DNA from: Terriglobia bacterium
GTDB lineage: Bacteria; Acidobacteriota; Terriglobia; Bryobacterales; Bryobacteraceae
Reading direction: 5' to 3'
DNA: 64,000 bases
NCBI GenBank assembly: GCA_025363475.1
Contig: JANYDS010000003.1
Coordinates: forward strand, 52,747 to 116,746
Shown here piece after piece: positions 16,435-25,702 of this stretch. The notes beneath the pieces were generated by a model. That model was not told where the DNA came from. It did not search any database and saw only the letters and a program-made list of their open reading frames with translations. A program made the position numbers and the translations under genes. The stretch's first letter is position 1, and each line of letters begins with the position of its first letter.

Positions 16435-17026
16435 CATTACCGTTTTCTGTGAGGACTCGTTTCACGAGAAATTTATTGGTGCCGTCCTGCGGCGGTTGGA
16501 TGCGGAAAAGCGCACAGGTGTAAAATTGCGGTTCCTGAGTGCCCATGGCGGGCTGCCTCGTATGCAAAGCGAGTTCACAAATTTTCTGCGCGACCTCGCA
16601 AGGGACAGGCAATCGCTGCCGGACGCGGTGATCGTTGTAGTAGATGCTAACTGTCTCGGCTATACCGAACGAAAAAAGCAACTGGACAGTGCCGTTGAGC
16701 AATACCCGCAGTTCAAGCACCTGGTGTCATACGCGATCCCTGATCCACACATCGAACGGTGGATGCTGGCGGATGCAGGAGCCTTCAAAGCGGTTTTCGG
16801 ACGCGGATGCACTATTCCGCAAGTAAAATGCGCTAAGGACGAATACAAACGACTACTCCGAAAGGAGATGCGAGAGAGCAAGATCGACGCGCCTCTGGGC
16901 GGCGAAGAGTTCGCGGAAGATATCGTCAGGGTCATGGATCTTGGGCATGTCGAAACGAACGAAGCATCGCTCGGTCGGTTTCTGAAGAACGCCAAGGGAT
17001 TGTTTAACGGATGGAAAAACGGCTAG
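16427..17026 (+). CDS. TOPRIM-like partner of the ATPase
   Basis: A 199-residue protein starting at ATG 16427 inside the ATPase gene's end. The N-terminus PDITVFCEDSFHEKFIGAVL looks like the first strand and helix of a TOPRIM fold with an acidic residue (Glu9) at the strand end. The next strand VIVVVDANCLGYTERKK has Asp73-x-Asn75 where TOPRIM proteins have DxD. A conserved-looking IPDPHIERWMLAD (105-115) follows, then a basic region with two cysteines (GRGCTIPQVKCAKDEYKRLL) and LGGEEFAEDIVRVMDL. I know similar proteins only as uncharacterised partners of AAA_21 ATPases. A nuclease or nucleotide-processing role is inference from the pairing and fold-like pattern; the DxN change may alter metal use. 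Confidence 0.75.
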   Translation: MPDITVFCEDSFHEKFIGAVLRRLDAEKRTGVKLRFLSAHGGLPRMQSEFTNFLRDLARDRQSLPDAVIVVVDANCLGYTERKKQLDSAVEQYPQFKHLVSYAIPDPHIERWMLADAGAFKAVFGRGCTIPQVKCAKDEYKRLLRKEMRESKIDAPLGGEEFAEDIVRVMDLGHVETNEASLGRFLKNAKGLFNGWKNG

Positions 17027-17079
17027 TGCCAATCAGGCACGCAGCCGACTCCGCACTTACTAATAGCGATGCGTAGCGG

Positions 17080-18888
17080 ATGAAATTCCTTGCGGCGATG
17101 CTGATGGCAGGTGTTGCGTTCGGCGCGGAGCCTGTCCGGACGGCATGGATCATGGGTGCAGGAGGGTTTCATCCCGATGTGCAGGCGGTTGAGGCAGGCG
17201 AACAGGAAGTGGTGGTCCGCTCCGGTGGCATTTCGCTCAGGCAGCTTGGTCCGCTGGGCATGGTTCCACAGCCCCGGGAACAGATTCGTCAGTTTGTCTT
17301 TCAATTCCCGGTCAAGCCGCAACGCGAGGCCGGACGGCATGCGCATGTGCCGTCTGAATATACCGGTGCCTTTCTGAATGGTGTTCCCGTTTACAACCAG
17401 TTTGAAGCTGCGTCGTACAGGGGACAGAACCTCTGGCACTATGACCAGATTGCGCGGAATCGTGAGAGCGCCAGGCCGGGTCTGATTGAAGCCCTGATTC
17501 CGGATACCGGGCGGCATTCACCAATTATCGGATTTGCGTTAGACGGGTTTCCGATTTATGGGCCGTGGGGATTTTCGGCTGGCCTGAAGCGGATGCGGTC
17601 CAGTTACCGGCTGCGCAATATGACGGTACGCGACCGGTGGCCGGATAGCACACGGCTTGCGCCCGGACAGTATGGTCCTCCGGTAGATGCGCAGTATCCG
17701 GCAGGGAGTTTTGTTGAGGACTACGAGTATGTAACGGAGTCCGGCGATCTTGATGAATATAACGGCAGATTCGGCGTCACACCGGATTATCCGGATGGCA
17801 CTTACGCGTATTTTCTAACTACGGATGACTCAGGGAGTTTAGCATTTCCCTACTTACTGGCGTCGCAGTTCGCGGGAAAGTTTAAGTTACCAGAAACGGG
17901 ACAGCTGGTCCGCCTCCGCAGGCCCGAAAATCTGGAAGCGGGCAAGGCGGTAGTGCTGGAACTTGACGGCCTTGCCAGGTATCTGGAATACGTCCATGAG
18001 CGGCCCATTCACCTGCTCATTGTCTCGGATGATCTGGCGGAATTTGACCATATTCATCCCGAAGTAAACGAGCAGGGCATTTGGCAGGTGCCGTATACAT
18101 TCGCGCACGGCGGAAGGTACCGGGTCTATGCGGACTATACGCCGCCAGGTGCCAATCAACGGCTGGAGAGTTTTGATGTTACGGTTGCCGGAGCTGCACG
18201 GGCGCGAGTGCCATTGGGCAAGCCTGATTTCGTCTTGCGGGCGGGGGAGGATACAGAGCTTGAATTTGACGCTCCCCGCACCCGATTACAGCCTTATCTC
18301 GGTGCATGGGCGCATGTGGTGATTGCGGGCGAGGGGCTGAAGAGCTTCGTTCACGCTCATCCCCTCGAAGAAGGAAACTCGCTGCGATTGAATGAAACTC
18401 ATTCGCACAGTGCAGAGGCGCTGGGTCCTGCACCGGAGAGGGTTCACGTGCCGGTTAGTTTTCCCGCCGCCGGGTTGTATAAGGTGTGGGTGCAATTCCA
18501 GGTGGCGGGCCAGGTGGTGACCCGGCCCTATATCGTGAGCGCAGAAGCGGGGCGGCCGCGTGCAGCGGCCAAACGCATACCCGCAGGCGCAGTAACAGTG
18601 CACATCACGCCGCATGGGTTTGAACCCGCACGCGTGCAGATTCCAGCAGGGCGCGCGGTGACGCTGGCGTTCGTACGATCCGGTGACCCGAATTGCGGCG
18701 CCAGGGTAGTGTTCCCCGAACTGGGGATCTCACACGATATTCCACTGGGTGGCGTGGCACTGATCCCACTCCCCGCAGTTGAGGCCCGCGAATTGATGTT
18801 CGGCTGCGGGATGGGCATGTACCGCGGCAGCGTCGTGGTTAGCGCTGCGCCCATCGCACGGCGGCAAAGCCCAGTCCCAGTTCCGTGA
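17080..18888 (+). CDS. Exported YHYH-domain protein with C-terminal cupredoxin-like domain
   Basis: A 602-residue exported protein. After the signal peptide (MKFLAAMLMAGVAFGA) residues ~30-270 form a YHYH domain: HAHVPSEYTGAFLNGVPVYN, HYDQIARN, HSPIIGFALDGFPIYGPWGF and DLDEYNGRFGVTPDYPDGTYAYFLT. The middle part has histidine clusters (FDHIHPEVNE, SFVHAHPLEEG, ETHSHSAEA) in beta-rich segments. The C-terminal ~95 residues resemble an EfeO/cupredoxin domain: VTVHITPHGFEPARVQIPAG, DPNCGARVVFPELG, and MFGCGMGMYRG, with Cys, His and Met positions fitting a copper-type site. A periplasmic metal-related role is inferred. The last 50 bases overlap the convergent DUF3667 gene. Confidence 0.85.
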   Translation: MKFLAAMLMAGVAFGAEPVRTAWIMGAGGFHPDVQAVEAGEQEVVVRSGGISLRQLGPLGMVPQPREQIRQFVFQFPVKPQREAGRHAHVPSEYTGAFLNGVPVYNQFEAASYRGQNLWHYDQIARNRESARPGLIEALIPDTGRHSPIIGFALDGFPIYGPWGFSAGLKRMRSSYRLRNMTVRDRWPDSTRLAPGQYGPPVDAQYPAGSFVEDYEYVTESGDLDEYNGRFGVTPDYPDGTYAYFLTTDDSGSLAFPYLLASQFAGKFKLPETGQLVRLRRPENLEAGKAVVLELDGLARYLEYVHERPIHLLIVSDDLAEFDHIHPEVNEQGIWQVPYTFAHGGRYRVYADYTPPGANQRLESFDVTVAGAARARVPLGKPDFVLRAGEDTELEFDAPRTRLQPYLGAWAHVVIAGEGLKSFVHAHPLEEGNSLRLNETHSHSAEALGPAPERVHVPVSFPAAGLYKVWVQFQVAGQVVTRPYIVSAEAGRPRAAAKRIPAGAVTVHITPHGFEPARVQIPAGRAVTLAFVRSGDPNCGARVVFPELGISHDIPLGGVALIPLPAVEARELMFGCGMGMYRGSVVVSAAPIARRQSPVPVP

Positions 18889-19651
18889 TGACTACGATCG
18901 CGAAAAGGGCGGTTGTTTTTACTAAGCGCAGCAGCCAGTGTTCATGAAACAGGCGGCCGAGCGCGAAATACAAATACACGACTGACAAAAGCGACGCTTC
19001 GTACCAAAGCGGATTGAGCCGGGCGGGCAGGCTTACCAGAGTGGCAACCGCGAACCAGAAGCTGTAGAAGTGCAGGCCGCCGATCAGGTGGGTTACGAAA
19101 TAGGGCTGCTGCCCGCGGTAGAAGAGCCACGAAGCGAGGGCGAAGATTAGCACCGAACTGTAGCGGATTTCGGTATAGGCTTTTTCGAACTTATCGAAAA
19201 ATTCACGGCGCTCGGTTTCCGCAACAGGAGCGTATCCCGTTTTCTCCCTGGCGCGTGCGCCGTTGCTGATGCTCACTTTCAGGTCTCCGGCTGGTGCTCG
19301 TTCCAGATAGACCTGATAATTCATTGGCCCCACGCCTTTTGAAACCAGTAACTGCAGCGCGGCGATGATGAGGAAGAGACGGATGGGTCTGATCCAGGAG
19401 GCGACACGGCCTGCCCGGTACTGCTCAGTCAGCTTGCCAGGCTGGAAAAACAGGGCCCGGAGTGTACGAAAAATACCGCCATCGGCATGGATATGGACGA
19501 ATTCGTAGATCAGGTTATGGAAGAAATGGCCAATCGTGTGAGGCTCGCCATCATGCACGGACTGTCCACAGGCAGCGCAAAACGCGCCGCTGAGTATCGC
19601 ACCACAATTGCGGCAGACGTCTTCCCGTTGCTCCATGCTTCCGCTCATCAT
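18839..19651 (-). CDS. DUF3667-type zinc-ribbon membrane protein
   Basis: About 270 residues. The N-terminus has a zinc ribbon (CRNCGAILSGAFCAACGQS), followed by HTIGHFFHNLIYEFVHIHAD, FRTLRALFFQPGKLTEQYRAGR and then membrane segments (IRPIRLFLIIAALQLLVSKG, SSVLIFALASWLFYRG, FYSFWFAVATLVSL, a C-terminal pair). This layout is typical of DUF3667 proteins, whose role is unknown. Start is one of two consecutive ATGs (19651/19648); ATG 19636 is also possible. An earlier Met at 19702 would run through the divergent promoter of the next gene. The end overlaps the convergent YHYH gene by 50 bases. Confidence 0.8.
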   Translation of the reverse strand: MMSGSMEQREDVCRNCGAILSGAFCAACGQSVHDGEPHTIGHFFHNLIYEFVHIHADGGIFRTLRALFFQPGKLTEQYRAGRVASWIRPIRLFLIIAALQLLVSKGVGPMNYQVYLERAPAGDLKVSISNGARAREKTGYAPVAETERREFFDKFEKAYTEIRYSSVLIFALASWLFYRGQQPYFVTHLIGGLHFYSFWFAVATLVSLPARLNPLWYEASLLSVVYLYFALGRLFHEHWLLRLVKTTALFAIVVITELGLGFAAVRWAQR

Positions 19652-19677
19652 AGCGGGTCGATACAATTCAAGACGCC

Positions 19678-20676
19678 ATGACCGCAAAATTCCGCGCCGC
19701 ACTTTTTCTCGCTTTAGCCAGTCTGTCGGCTACTGCCCAGACGCCATTGAACTCCGAACCCAATCCGTACCGCACTCTGGAAAACTGGGCCAAACTCCCC
19801 AAAGGTATCCACTTCGGCCAGGTCATCTCGGTTGACCCCGATATCGACGGCAAGAGTATATGGGTCCTCCATCGCGCCGCGCCGCACATTCTGAAGTTTG
19901 ATGCGGACGGAAATTTTGTGAAGAGCCTGACCGATATCCCTTTTAACAACGCTCACGGTTTCTGCATCGACAAAGAAGGCAATATCTGGGCCAGTGATGC
20001 AGCGGCCCGCAACGGGCGCGGTCAGCAGGTTTATAAGTTCAGTCCGGATGGGAAAGTGCTGCTGACGCTGGGAACAGCGGGCGTTTCTGGCGACTCGGAA
20101 TCCACATTCAATGGTGTTTCCGATATCGCGATTGCGCCGAATGGCGACATCTTTGTCTCCGATGGCCACGTGAATAACCGCGTGCTGAAGTTCTCGGCAG
20201 ATGGAAAATTCATCAAACAGTGGGGTAAGAAGGGCAGCGGGCCAGGCGAATTTAATGTTCCGCACACGATGGCTTTTGATTCACAGGGGCGCTTGTTTGT
20301 GGGTGACCGGTCCAACAGCAGAATTCAGTTGTTTGACCAGGATGGCAAGTTTCTCGAAGAGTGGAAACAGTTTTCGCGCCCCAGCGGAATCTATATTACG
20401 AAGGACGACACCATGCTGGTGGCCGATTCCGATTCCAACAAACTGTTGAATCCGGGCTGGTTCCGCGGCATCCGGATTGGCAGTGCGAAAACGGGCAAGG
20501 TCACAGCGCTGATTCCCGATACTGAAGCCTATCCCGATAGTCCGGACAACTGGGAAGGCAGTGGCGTGAAGAAGTCAGTTTCTACCGGCCCCGAAGGCGT
20601 TTCCATCGATGCGGCAGGCAATATCTACGGCGCTGAGGTGGGGCCGATGCGGTTGATGCGTTACGTAAAGCGGTAA
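19678..20676 (+). CDS. Exported NHL-repeat beta-propeller protein
   Basis: A 332-residue protein with a signal peptide (LFLALASLSATAQT) and repeated NHL-type blades: ILKFDADGNFVKSL, VYKFSPDGKVLLTLG, VLKFSADGKFIKQWGKKGSG, IQLFDQDGKFLEEW, with linking motifs HGFCIDKEGNIWASD, SDIAIAPNGDIFVSDG and HTMAFDSQGRLFVGDR. The domain resembles the propeller of peptidyl-alpha-hydroxyglycine lyases and of many exported sensor or binding proteins. No catalytic residues are assigned. It lies 26 bases from the divergent DUF3667 gene, sharing a promoter region. Confidence 0.85.
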   Translation: MTAKFRAALFLALASLSATAQTPLNSEPNPYRTLENWAKLPKGIHFGQVISVDPDIDGKSIWVLHRAAPHILKFDADGNFVKSLTDIPFNNAHGFCIDKEGNIWASDAAARNGRGQQVYKFSPDGKVLLTLGTAGVSGDSESTFNGVSDIAIAPNGDIFVSDGHVNNRVLKFSADGKFIKQWGKKGSGPGEFNVPHTMAFDSQGRLFVGDRSNSRIQLFDQDGKFLEEWKQFSRPSGIYITKDDTMLVADSDSNKLLNPGWFRGIRIGSAKTGKVTALIPDTEAYPDSPDNWEGSGVKKSVSTGPEGVSIDAAGNIYGAEVGPMRLMRYVKR

Positions 20677-20779
20677 CACGGAATGCGTGCAGTGATATTC
20701 TTAGCGCTGTACTAAAAAGTCCGGAAACCGCTTGTTGACGAGCACGGCTCAGCGCAGGCGACCAGTGTTTGCAACAGTT

Positions 20780-20810
20780 TACCGAGCCGCGACCCTGAGG
20801 GAGTGGTTAG
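20780..20810 (-). repeat. SRNREGAVR-type intergenic repeat, copy in reverse orientation
   Basis: Read on the minus strand this is TAACCACTCCCTCAGGGTCG followed by CGGCTCGGTA. It matches the copies at 41650, 53247 and 63857 at nearly every position. It lies in the 154-base gap upstream of the GAPDH gene, close to where its promoter must be. The rest of that gap contains a TTGACG that could be a -35 box near 20735 but no convincing -10. Confidence 0.7.
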
Positions 20811-20827
20811 AAACCAAGTGAGATTAA

Positions 20828-21838
<1,011 letters not shown>

Positions 21839-21928
21839 TCCGGAACAAAAACGGACTTTAATCAGGCCAGCGGTAAACGTTTGTAAAAGGACGGTAACGC
21901 GGCTGGCTTCTCGTCCATCCTTGAAGAC

Positions 21929-22291
21929 ATGAAACAAACTTTCCTGGCCCTGATGGCCCTCCTCTGTTTTTCTTTCATCGCCTCAGCTGCCGATGTAACG
22001 GGCAAGTGGACTGCTGAAGTCCCCGGACGCGGTGGCAGCCAGACCACAACCTTCAATTTCAAAGTTGACGGCGCGAAGCTCACCGGCACCGTCGGCAACA
22101 TGCGCGGCGATATGCCGATTTCCGAAGGTAAAGTCGATGGCGATAATATTTCTTTCGTTCAAACCCTTGAGTTCAATGGCAATGAAATCAAACTCTCCTA
22201 CAAAGGCGTCGTGAAGGGCGATTCCATTGAAATCACGCGCGAAGCAGGCGCGCGTGGCGGCCAGACTTTTACTGCGACTAAAGCTAAATAG
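21929..22291 (+). CDS. Small exported beta-rich protein, unknown function
   Basis: A 120-residue protein with signal peptide (MKQTFLALMALLCFSFIASA) and a mature part made of short beta strands: VTGKWTAEVPGRGG, TTTFNFKVDGAKLTGTVG, DMPISEGKVDGDNISFVQ, IKLSYKGVVKGDSIEITRE. This lipocalin-like or beta-sandwich pattern (VTGKW, followed by G.V.GD.I.F) recurs as small exported proteins in Solibacter-type genomes. No function is known. A perfect inverted repeat begins at its stop codon. Confidence 0.75.
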   Translation: MKQTFLALMALLCFSFIASAADVTGKWTAEVPGRGGSQTTTFNFKVDGAKLTGTVGNMRGDMPISEGKVDGDNISFVQTLEFNGNEIKLSYKGVVKGDSIEITREAGARGGQTFTATKAK

Positions 22292-22309
22292 TTCTTGCCG
22301 GGCAAGAAC
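22291..22309. other. Perfect inverted repeat after a stop codon
   Basis: GTTCTTGCC and GGCAAGAAC are exact reverse complements separated by a single G (an 8-bp stem with a 3-base loop in practice). The element starts on the last base of the stop codon of the small exported protein. There is no T-run after it, so it is not a standard intrinsic terminator; it could protect the mRNA end or limit read-through into the TonB receptor gene. Confidence 0.5.
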
Positions 22310-22384
22310 AGGCTTACAGTCTTTGACACTGCGCCGGGAACTTTCCTGGCGCAGAACTCAATCCCAACCGGAGACCGAGTTTTT

Positions 22385-25300
22385 TTGACCAACCATCCGC
22401 ACCTGCTCCGCAATGCATCGCTGTTCCTGATCCTCGCCGGCGTCTCGCTTGCGGAAACCCAAAGTGGTTTTGTACGCTCAGGCAATCAGCCCGTCCCCGG
22501 TGCCAGCGTGGTGGCGGATTGTGGCGTGGATCGTATTTCTACAGTTACTGATCGTATTTTCACAGTGACTGACGGCGCCGGACGCTTCGAGCTGGGTGGC
22601 CTGCCCGATACTCCCTGCCGCTTCACCATAGGGATTTTCGGTTTCGAAGCCGCGCAGCAAAAGGTGGCTGCTTCATCGACGGTTTTGACGTTTGATTTGA
22701 AATTGCAGCAGCGGGCCACACTTGCAGCCGACCCTGCGGCACCTGCTCCGGCTGCGCCCGGGCCGGGTCGCGGGCGCGGCGAGTTTGGTGCCCGTGCCAG
22801 TGCGGCTCCTGGCGTCACTGCCGGGGTCCGACCTGGACCTGGACCGGGACCTGGGCCTGGGCCCGGACGCGGTGGCTTCCAGAATCTTGCTCTCGTACAG
22901 AACGCCGATGCCGGTGCCCTCGAAACCACCGATGCCGTTCCCTCTGGCGCCAGCGAAGACGCTTCCGGCGCCACTGAAGCTTTTCTGGTGAACGGTAGTT
23001 TGAGTCAGGGTGTTCAGCCTCAAAATAGTGATGCTTTCGGCTTAGGCGGGCCGGGCCCGTTTGGCCCAGGCGGCCCCGGTGGGCAGCAGGGCCCCGGAGG
23101 CGTTGACGGCAATCCGTTTGGCACGCAAGGCGCGGGTGGCGGTGATGCACAGCCAGCTGCCGGCGGTGGTTTTGCCGGCGGTGGTTTTGGCGACGGCGGT
23201 AGAGGTCGTGGAGGTTCCGGCGGCGGCAGAGGTCGTGGAGGTTCCGACGGCGGCAGAGGTGGCCCGGGCCGGGGTGCCGCGCCGAACCGCAATGTTCAAT
23301 TTGGCAACCGAGTGAATCGCGGTCGTGGTCGCCAGTTTCAGGGCAATATTTTCTTCGCATTTGGGAATTCCGCGCTGAATGCCCGCCCCTATTCATTCGC
23401 GCCGGGAACGCCTGCGCCTAAGGCCGCCTACGCGTCAAACCGTTATGGTTTTTCCGGAGGGGGGCCGCTTTCCATTCCCCACCTTTTCAATAGTGACAAG
23501 ACTTTCTGGTTCGTGAATTACACCGGCGCAAGGTCACGCAATGGCTTCAACCGCACCACCACCGTACCCACCTTTGATGAGCGTCAGGGCAATTTCGGCA
23601 CCTTCTCGCTCGCGCCCGCGCAACTGGATCCGGCGGCGGTGAAACTGCTCAGTTACATCCCTCTGCCTAACGCACCAGGTATCCGCAATAACTACCAGCT
23701 GGTGGGTACCAATCCCACGGACAGCGACAACGTGCAGGCCCGCATCAACCAGACGCTGACTACAAAAGACCGGCTGGACATTAATCTCAACTATCAGTAC
23801 CGCAACTCCACCACTACGCAGGCATTCGGTTTTATAGACCCCGCGCATGGTTATGGTCTCGGCGCTGGTCTCACCTACGGCCATACATTCAGCCGCACTT
23901 TAATTAACAGCTTGTCCTGGAATTTCAGCCGCAACATTAACCAGACGCTGTCGGCGTTTTCTTACGGCCCCAATATTGAAGCTGCTCTGGGTATTACCGG
24001 TGTGGCATCGGCGCCTGCCGCCTTCGGACCACCCACTCTCAGCTTTACCAGCTTTGGTTCGCTGACCGATGGCACACCTTCACTGAACCGTGCTCAGACG
24101 TCGGCAGTGAATGAATCGCTCATCAGGATTCAGGGCAAACAGACCATCAACTTCGGCTTCGGCTTCCAGCGCCGTCAGAATAACTCGCTGACTTACGCCA
24201 ACAGCCGCGGAGTGTTCACTTTCACGGGTCTTTTTACCGGCAACGATTTTGCGGATTTTCTCACCAGCCGGCCCCAGCAGACGTCGGTTGTGCAGTATAC
24301 GGACAGCAGCCGTTACCTTCGTGAGACGGCGCTCAATGCCTTCATTGCTGATGACTTCCGCTGGAAGCCGGGCCTGACCATCAATGCCGGCCTGCGCTGG
24401 GAATATTTCTCGCCCTTCACCGAAAAGAACGGTCACATGTCCACGCTTGATTTCAATCCGGATTTCACTGCGGTTGCGACCGTGCTGCCGGGCCAGACAG
24501 GGCCTTTCTCCGGCGCATTCCCGGCAGGTCTGATCCAGCCGGATTACCTGCTCTTTTCGCCCCGTATCGGCGTCGCGTGGAAACCCTGGAAAGAAAAGCA
24601 AATCATTGTCCGCGCAGGTTATGGGGTCTATTACAACGGCGGCGTCTACGCACAACTGGCAGGGCGTTTATTGTCTCAGCCACCCTTCGCGCAGACCATC
24701 ACACAACAGGCCAGTCTCGCCGCGCCCCTGAGTCTGGAGAATGGCTTTGGTGTAAGTTCGCTGCAGACTATTAACAACACATTCACCGTCAACAAAGACT
24801 ACAAGCCAGGCTATGCGCAAAGCTGGAACTTGTCGGTGCAGCGAACCATCGGCCGTGCCTGGGTAATTGAAGTTGCTTACAACGGGACCAAAGGCACGGA
24901 TCTGGATGTCTTGCAGCTGCCCAATCGCGCCCTGCCCGGTGATCCTCTGACCGCACGACAAAGGCTGCGAATTCCCGGCGTTTCGCTTTTCACTTACGAA
25001 AATTCCATCGGAAGTTCGTCGTTTAACTCGGGCCAGCTGCGCTTCACCCGCCGCTTCGCCCGTAATGCGTCATTCAGTTTGCAGTACACGCTGGCCAAGG
25101 CGCTTGATAACTCGTCGGCACTCGGCGCGGGTCCCGTGTTTATACCGAATGACCTCGTCGCAGAGAGGTCCCTTTCCTCCACTGACCAGCGCCACAATGT
25201 GCGGCTGAATTTCAACATTCAATCGCCTGTGAAAAGCACAAAGACGGGGCTTATGGCGAACCTCTTGCGCGGGTGGACCCTGGCCGGCAGTCTCACCGCG

Positions 25301-25702
25301 AATTCCGGTACTCCGTTCACAGCAGTGGTAACCGGAGACCCTTCCGGCACCGCCTACACAGGCAATTCACGTGCCCAGGCGACCGGCCTCTCTGTAACTG
25401 ATGGCTCAGGTTACTTCAACCCGCTGGCGTTTGCCATTCCCGTCACCGGGACTTTTGGCAACGCCGGGCGCAATACGATTCCAGGGATTGCGGGCTTTTC
25501 AACCAACGCGTCTTTCTTCCGCTCATTCCGGCTTGACGACAAGCGCCGCATGGAATTCCGCGTGGAAAGCACCAACCCGCTGAACCATGTCAACATCACC
25601 GGCATCAACACCACAGTCAATGCTCAGAATAGTCTTTTCGGCACCGCGAACAGCGCTGGCGGCATGCGCAGTATCAATGCAACCGTGAGGCTCAGATTCT
25701 AA
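22385..25702 (+). CDS. Oar-like TonB-dependent outer-membrane receptor
   Basis: About 1105 residues from TTG 22385, which gives a signal sequence (LRNASLFLILAGVSLAE) and has GGAG upstream at 22370; a longer frame from 22295 would start inside a hairpin. Residues ~30-110 form a carboxypeptidase-regulatory-like domain (PVPGASVVADCG, GRFELGGLPDTPCRFTIGIF). A long low-complexity part follows, with (GP)n runs and RGG-type repeats, then a plug-like section (SFAPGTPAPKAAYASNRYGF, FGGPLS-like) and a large beta-barrel ending MRSINATVRLRF with terminal Phe. Such receptors are very numerous in Solibacter-type bacteria; the ligand is unknown. The next gene starts on the base after its stop. Confidence 0.88.
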   Translation: MTNHPHLLRNASLFLILAGVSLAETQSGFVRSGNQPVPGASVVADCGVDRISTVTDRIFTVTDGAGRFELGGLPDTPCRFTIGIFGFEAAQQKVAASSTVLTFDLKLQQRATLAADPAAPAPAAPGPGRGRGEFGARASAAPGVTAGVRPGPGPGPGPGPGRGGFQNLALVQNADAGALETTDAVPSGASEDASGATEAFLVNGSLSQGVQPQNSDAFGLGGPGPFGPGGPGGQQGPGGVDGNPFGTQGAGGGDAQPAAGGGFAGGGFGDGGRGRGGSGGGRGRGGSDGGRGGPGRGAAPNRNVQFGNRVNRGRGRQFQGNIFFAFGNSALNARPYSFAPGTPAPKAAYASNRYGFSGGGPLSIPHLFNSDKTFWFVNYTGARSRNGFNRTTTVPTFDERQGNFGTFSLAPAQLDPAAVKLLSYIPLPNAPGIRNNYQLVGTNPTDSDNVQARINQTLTTKDRLDINLNYQYRNSTTTQAFGFIDPAHGYGLGAGLTYGHTFSRTLINSLSWNFSRNINQTLSAFSYGPNIEAALGITGVASAPAAFGPPTLSFTSFGSLTDGTPSLNRAQTSAVNESLIRIQGKQTINFGFGFQRRQNNSLTYANSRGVFTFTGLFTGNDFADFLTSRPQQTSVVQYTDSSRYLRETALNAFIADDFRWKPGLTINAGLRWEYFSPFTEKNGHMSTLDFNPDFTAVATVLPGQTGPFSGAFPAGLIQPDYLLFSPRIGVAWKPWKEKQIIVRAGYGVYYNGGVYAQLAGRLLSQPPFAQTITQQASLAAPLSLENGFGVSSLQTINNTFTVNKDYKPGYAQSWNLSVQRTIGRAWVIEVAYNGTKGTDLDVLQLPNRALPGDPLTARQRLRIPGVSLFTYENSIGSSSFNSGQLRFTRRFARNASFSLQYTLAKALDNSSALGAGPVFIPNDLVAERSLSSTDQRHNVRLNFNIQSPVKSTKTGLMANLLRGWTLAGSLTANSGTPFTAVVTGDPSGTAYTGNSRAQATGLSVTDGSGYFNPLAFAIPVTGTFGNAGRNTIPGIAGFSTNASFFRSFRLDDKRRMEFRVESTNPLNHVNITGINTTVNAQNSLFGTANSAGGMRSINATVRLRF
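23192..23268 (+). repeat. 27-bp tandem repeat coding for RGG units
   Basis: Three tandem units of 27 bases, the first two nearly identical, encode DGGRGRGGS, GGGRGRGGS and DGGRGGPGR within the TonB receptor. Preceding segments are (GP)-rich. In-frame unit length means copy-number change would not disrupt the reading frame. Confidence 0.75.

Noticed and set aside
20733..20760. Promoter for GAPDH from TTGACG
   Set aside because: No acceptable -10 box at normal spacing; not listed as a feature.
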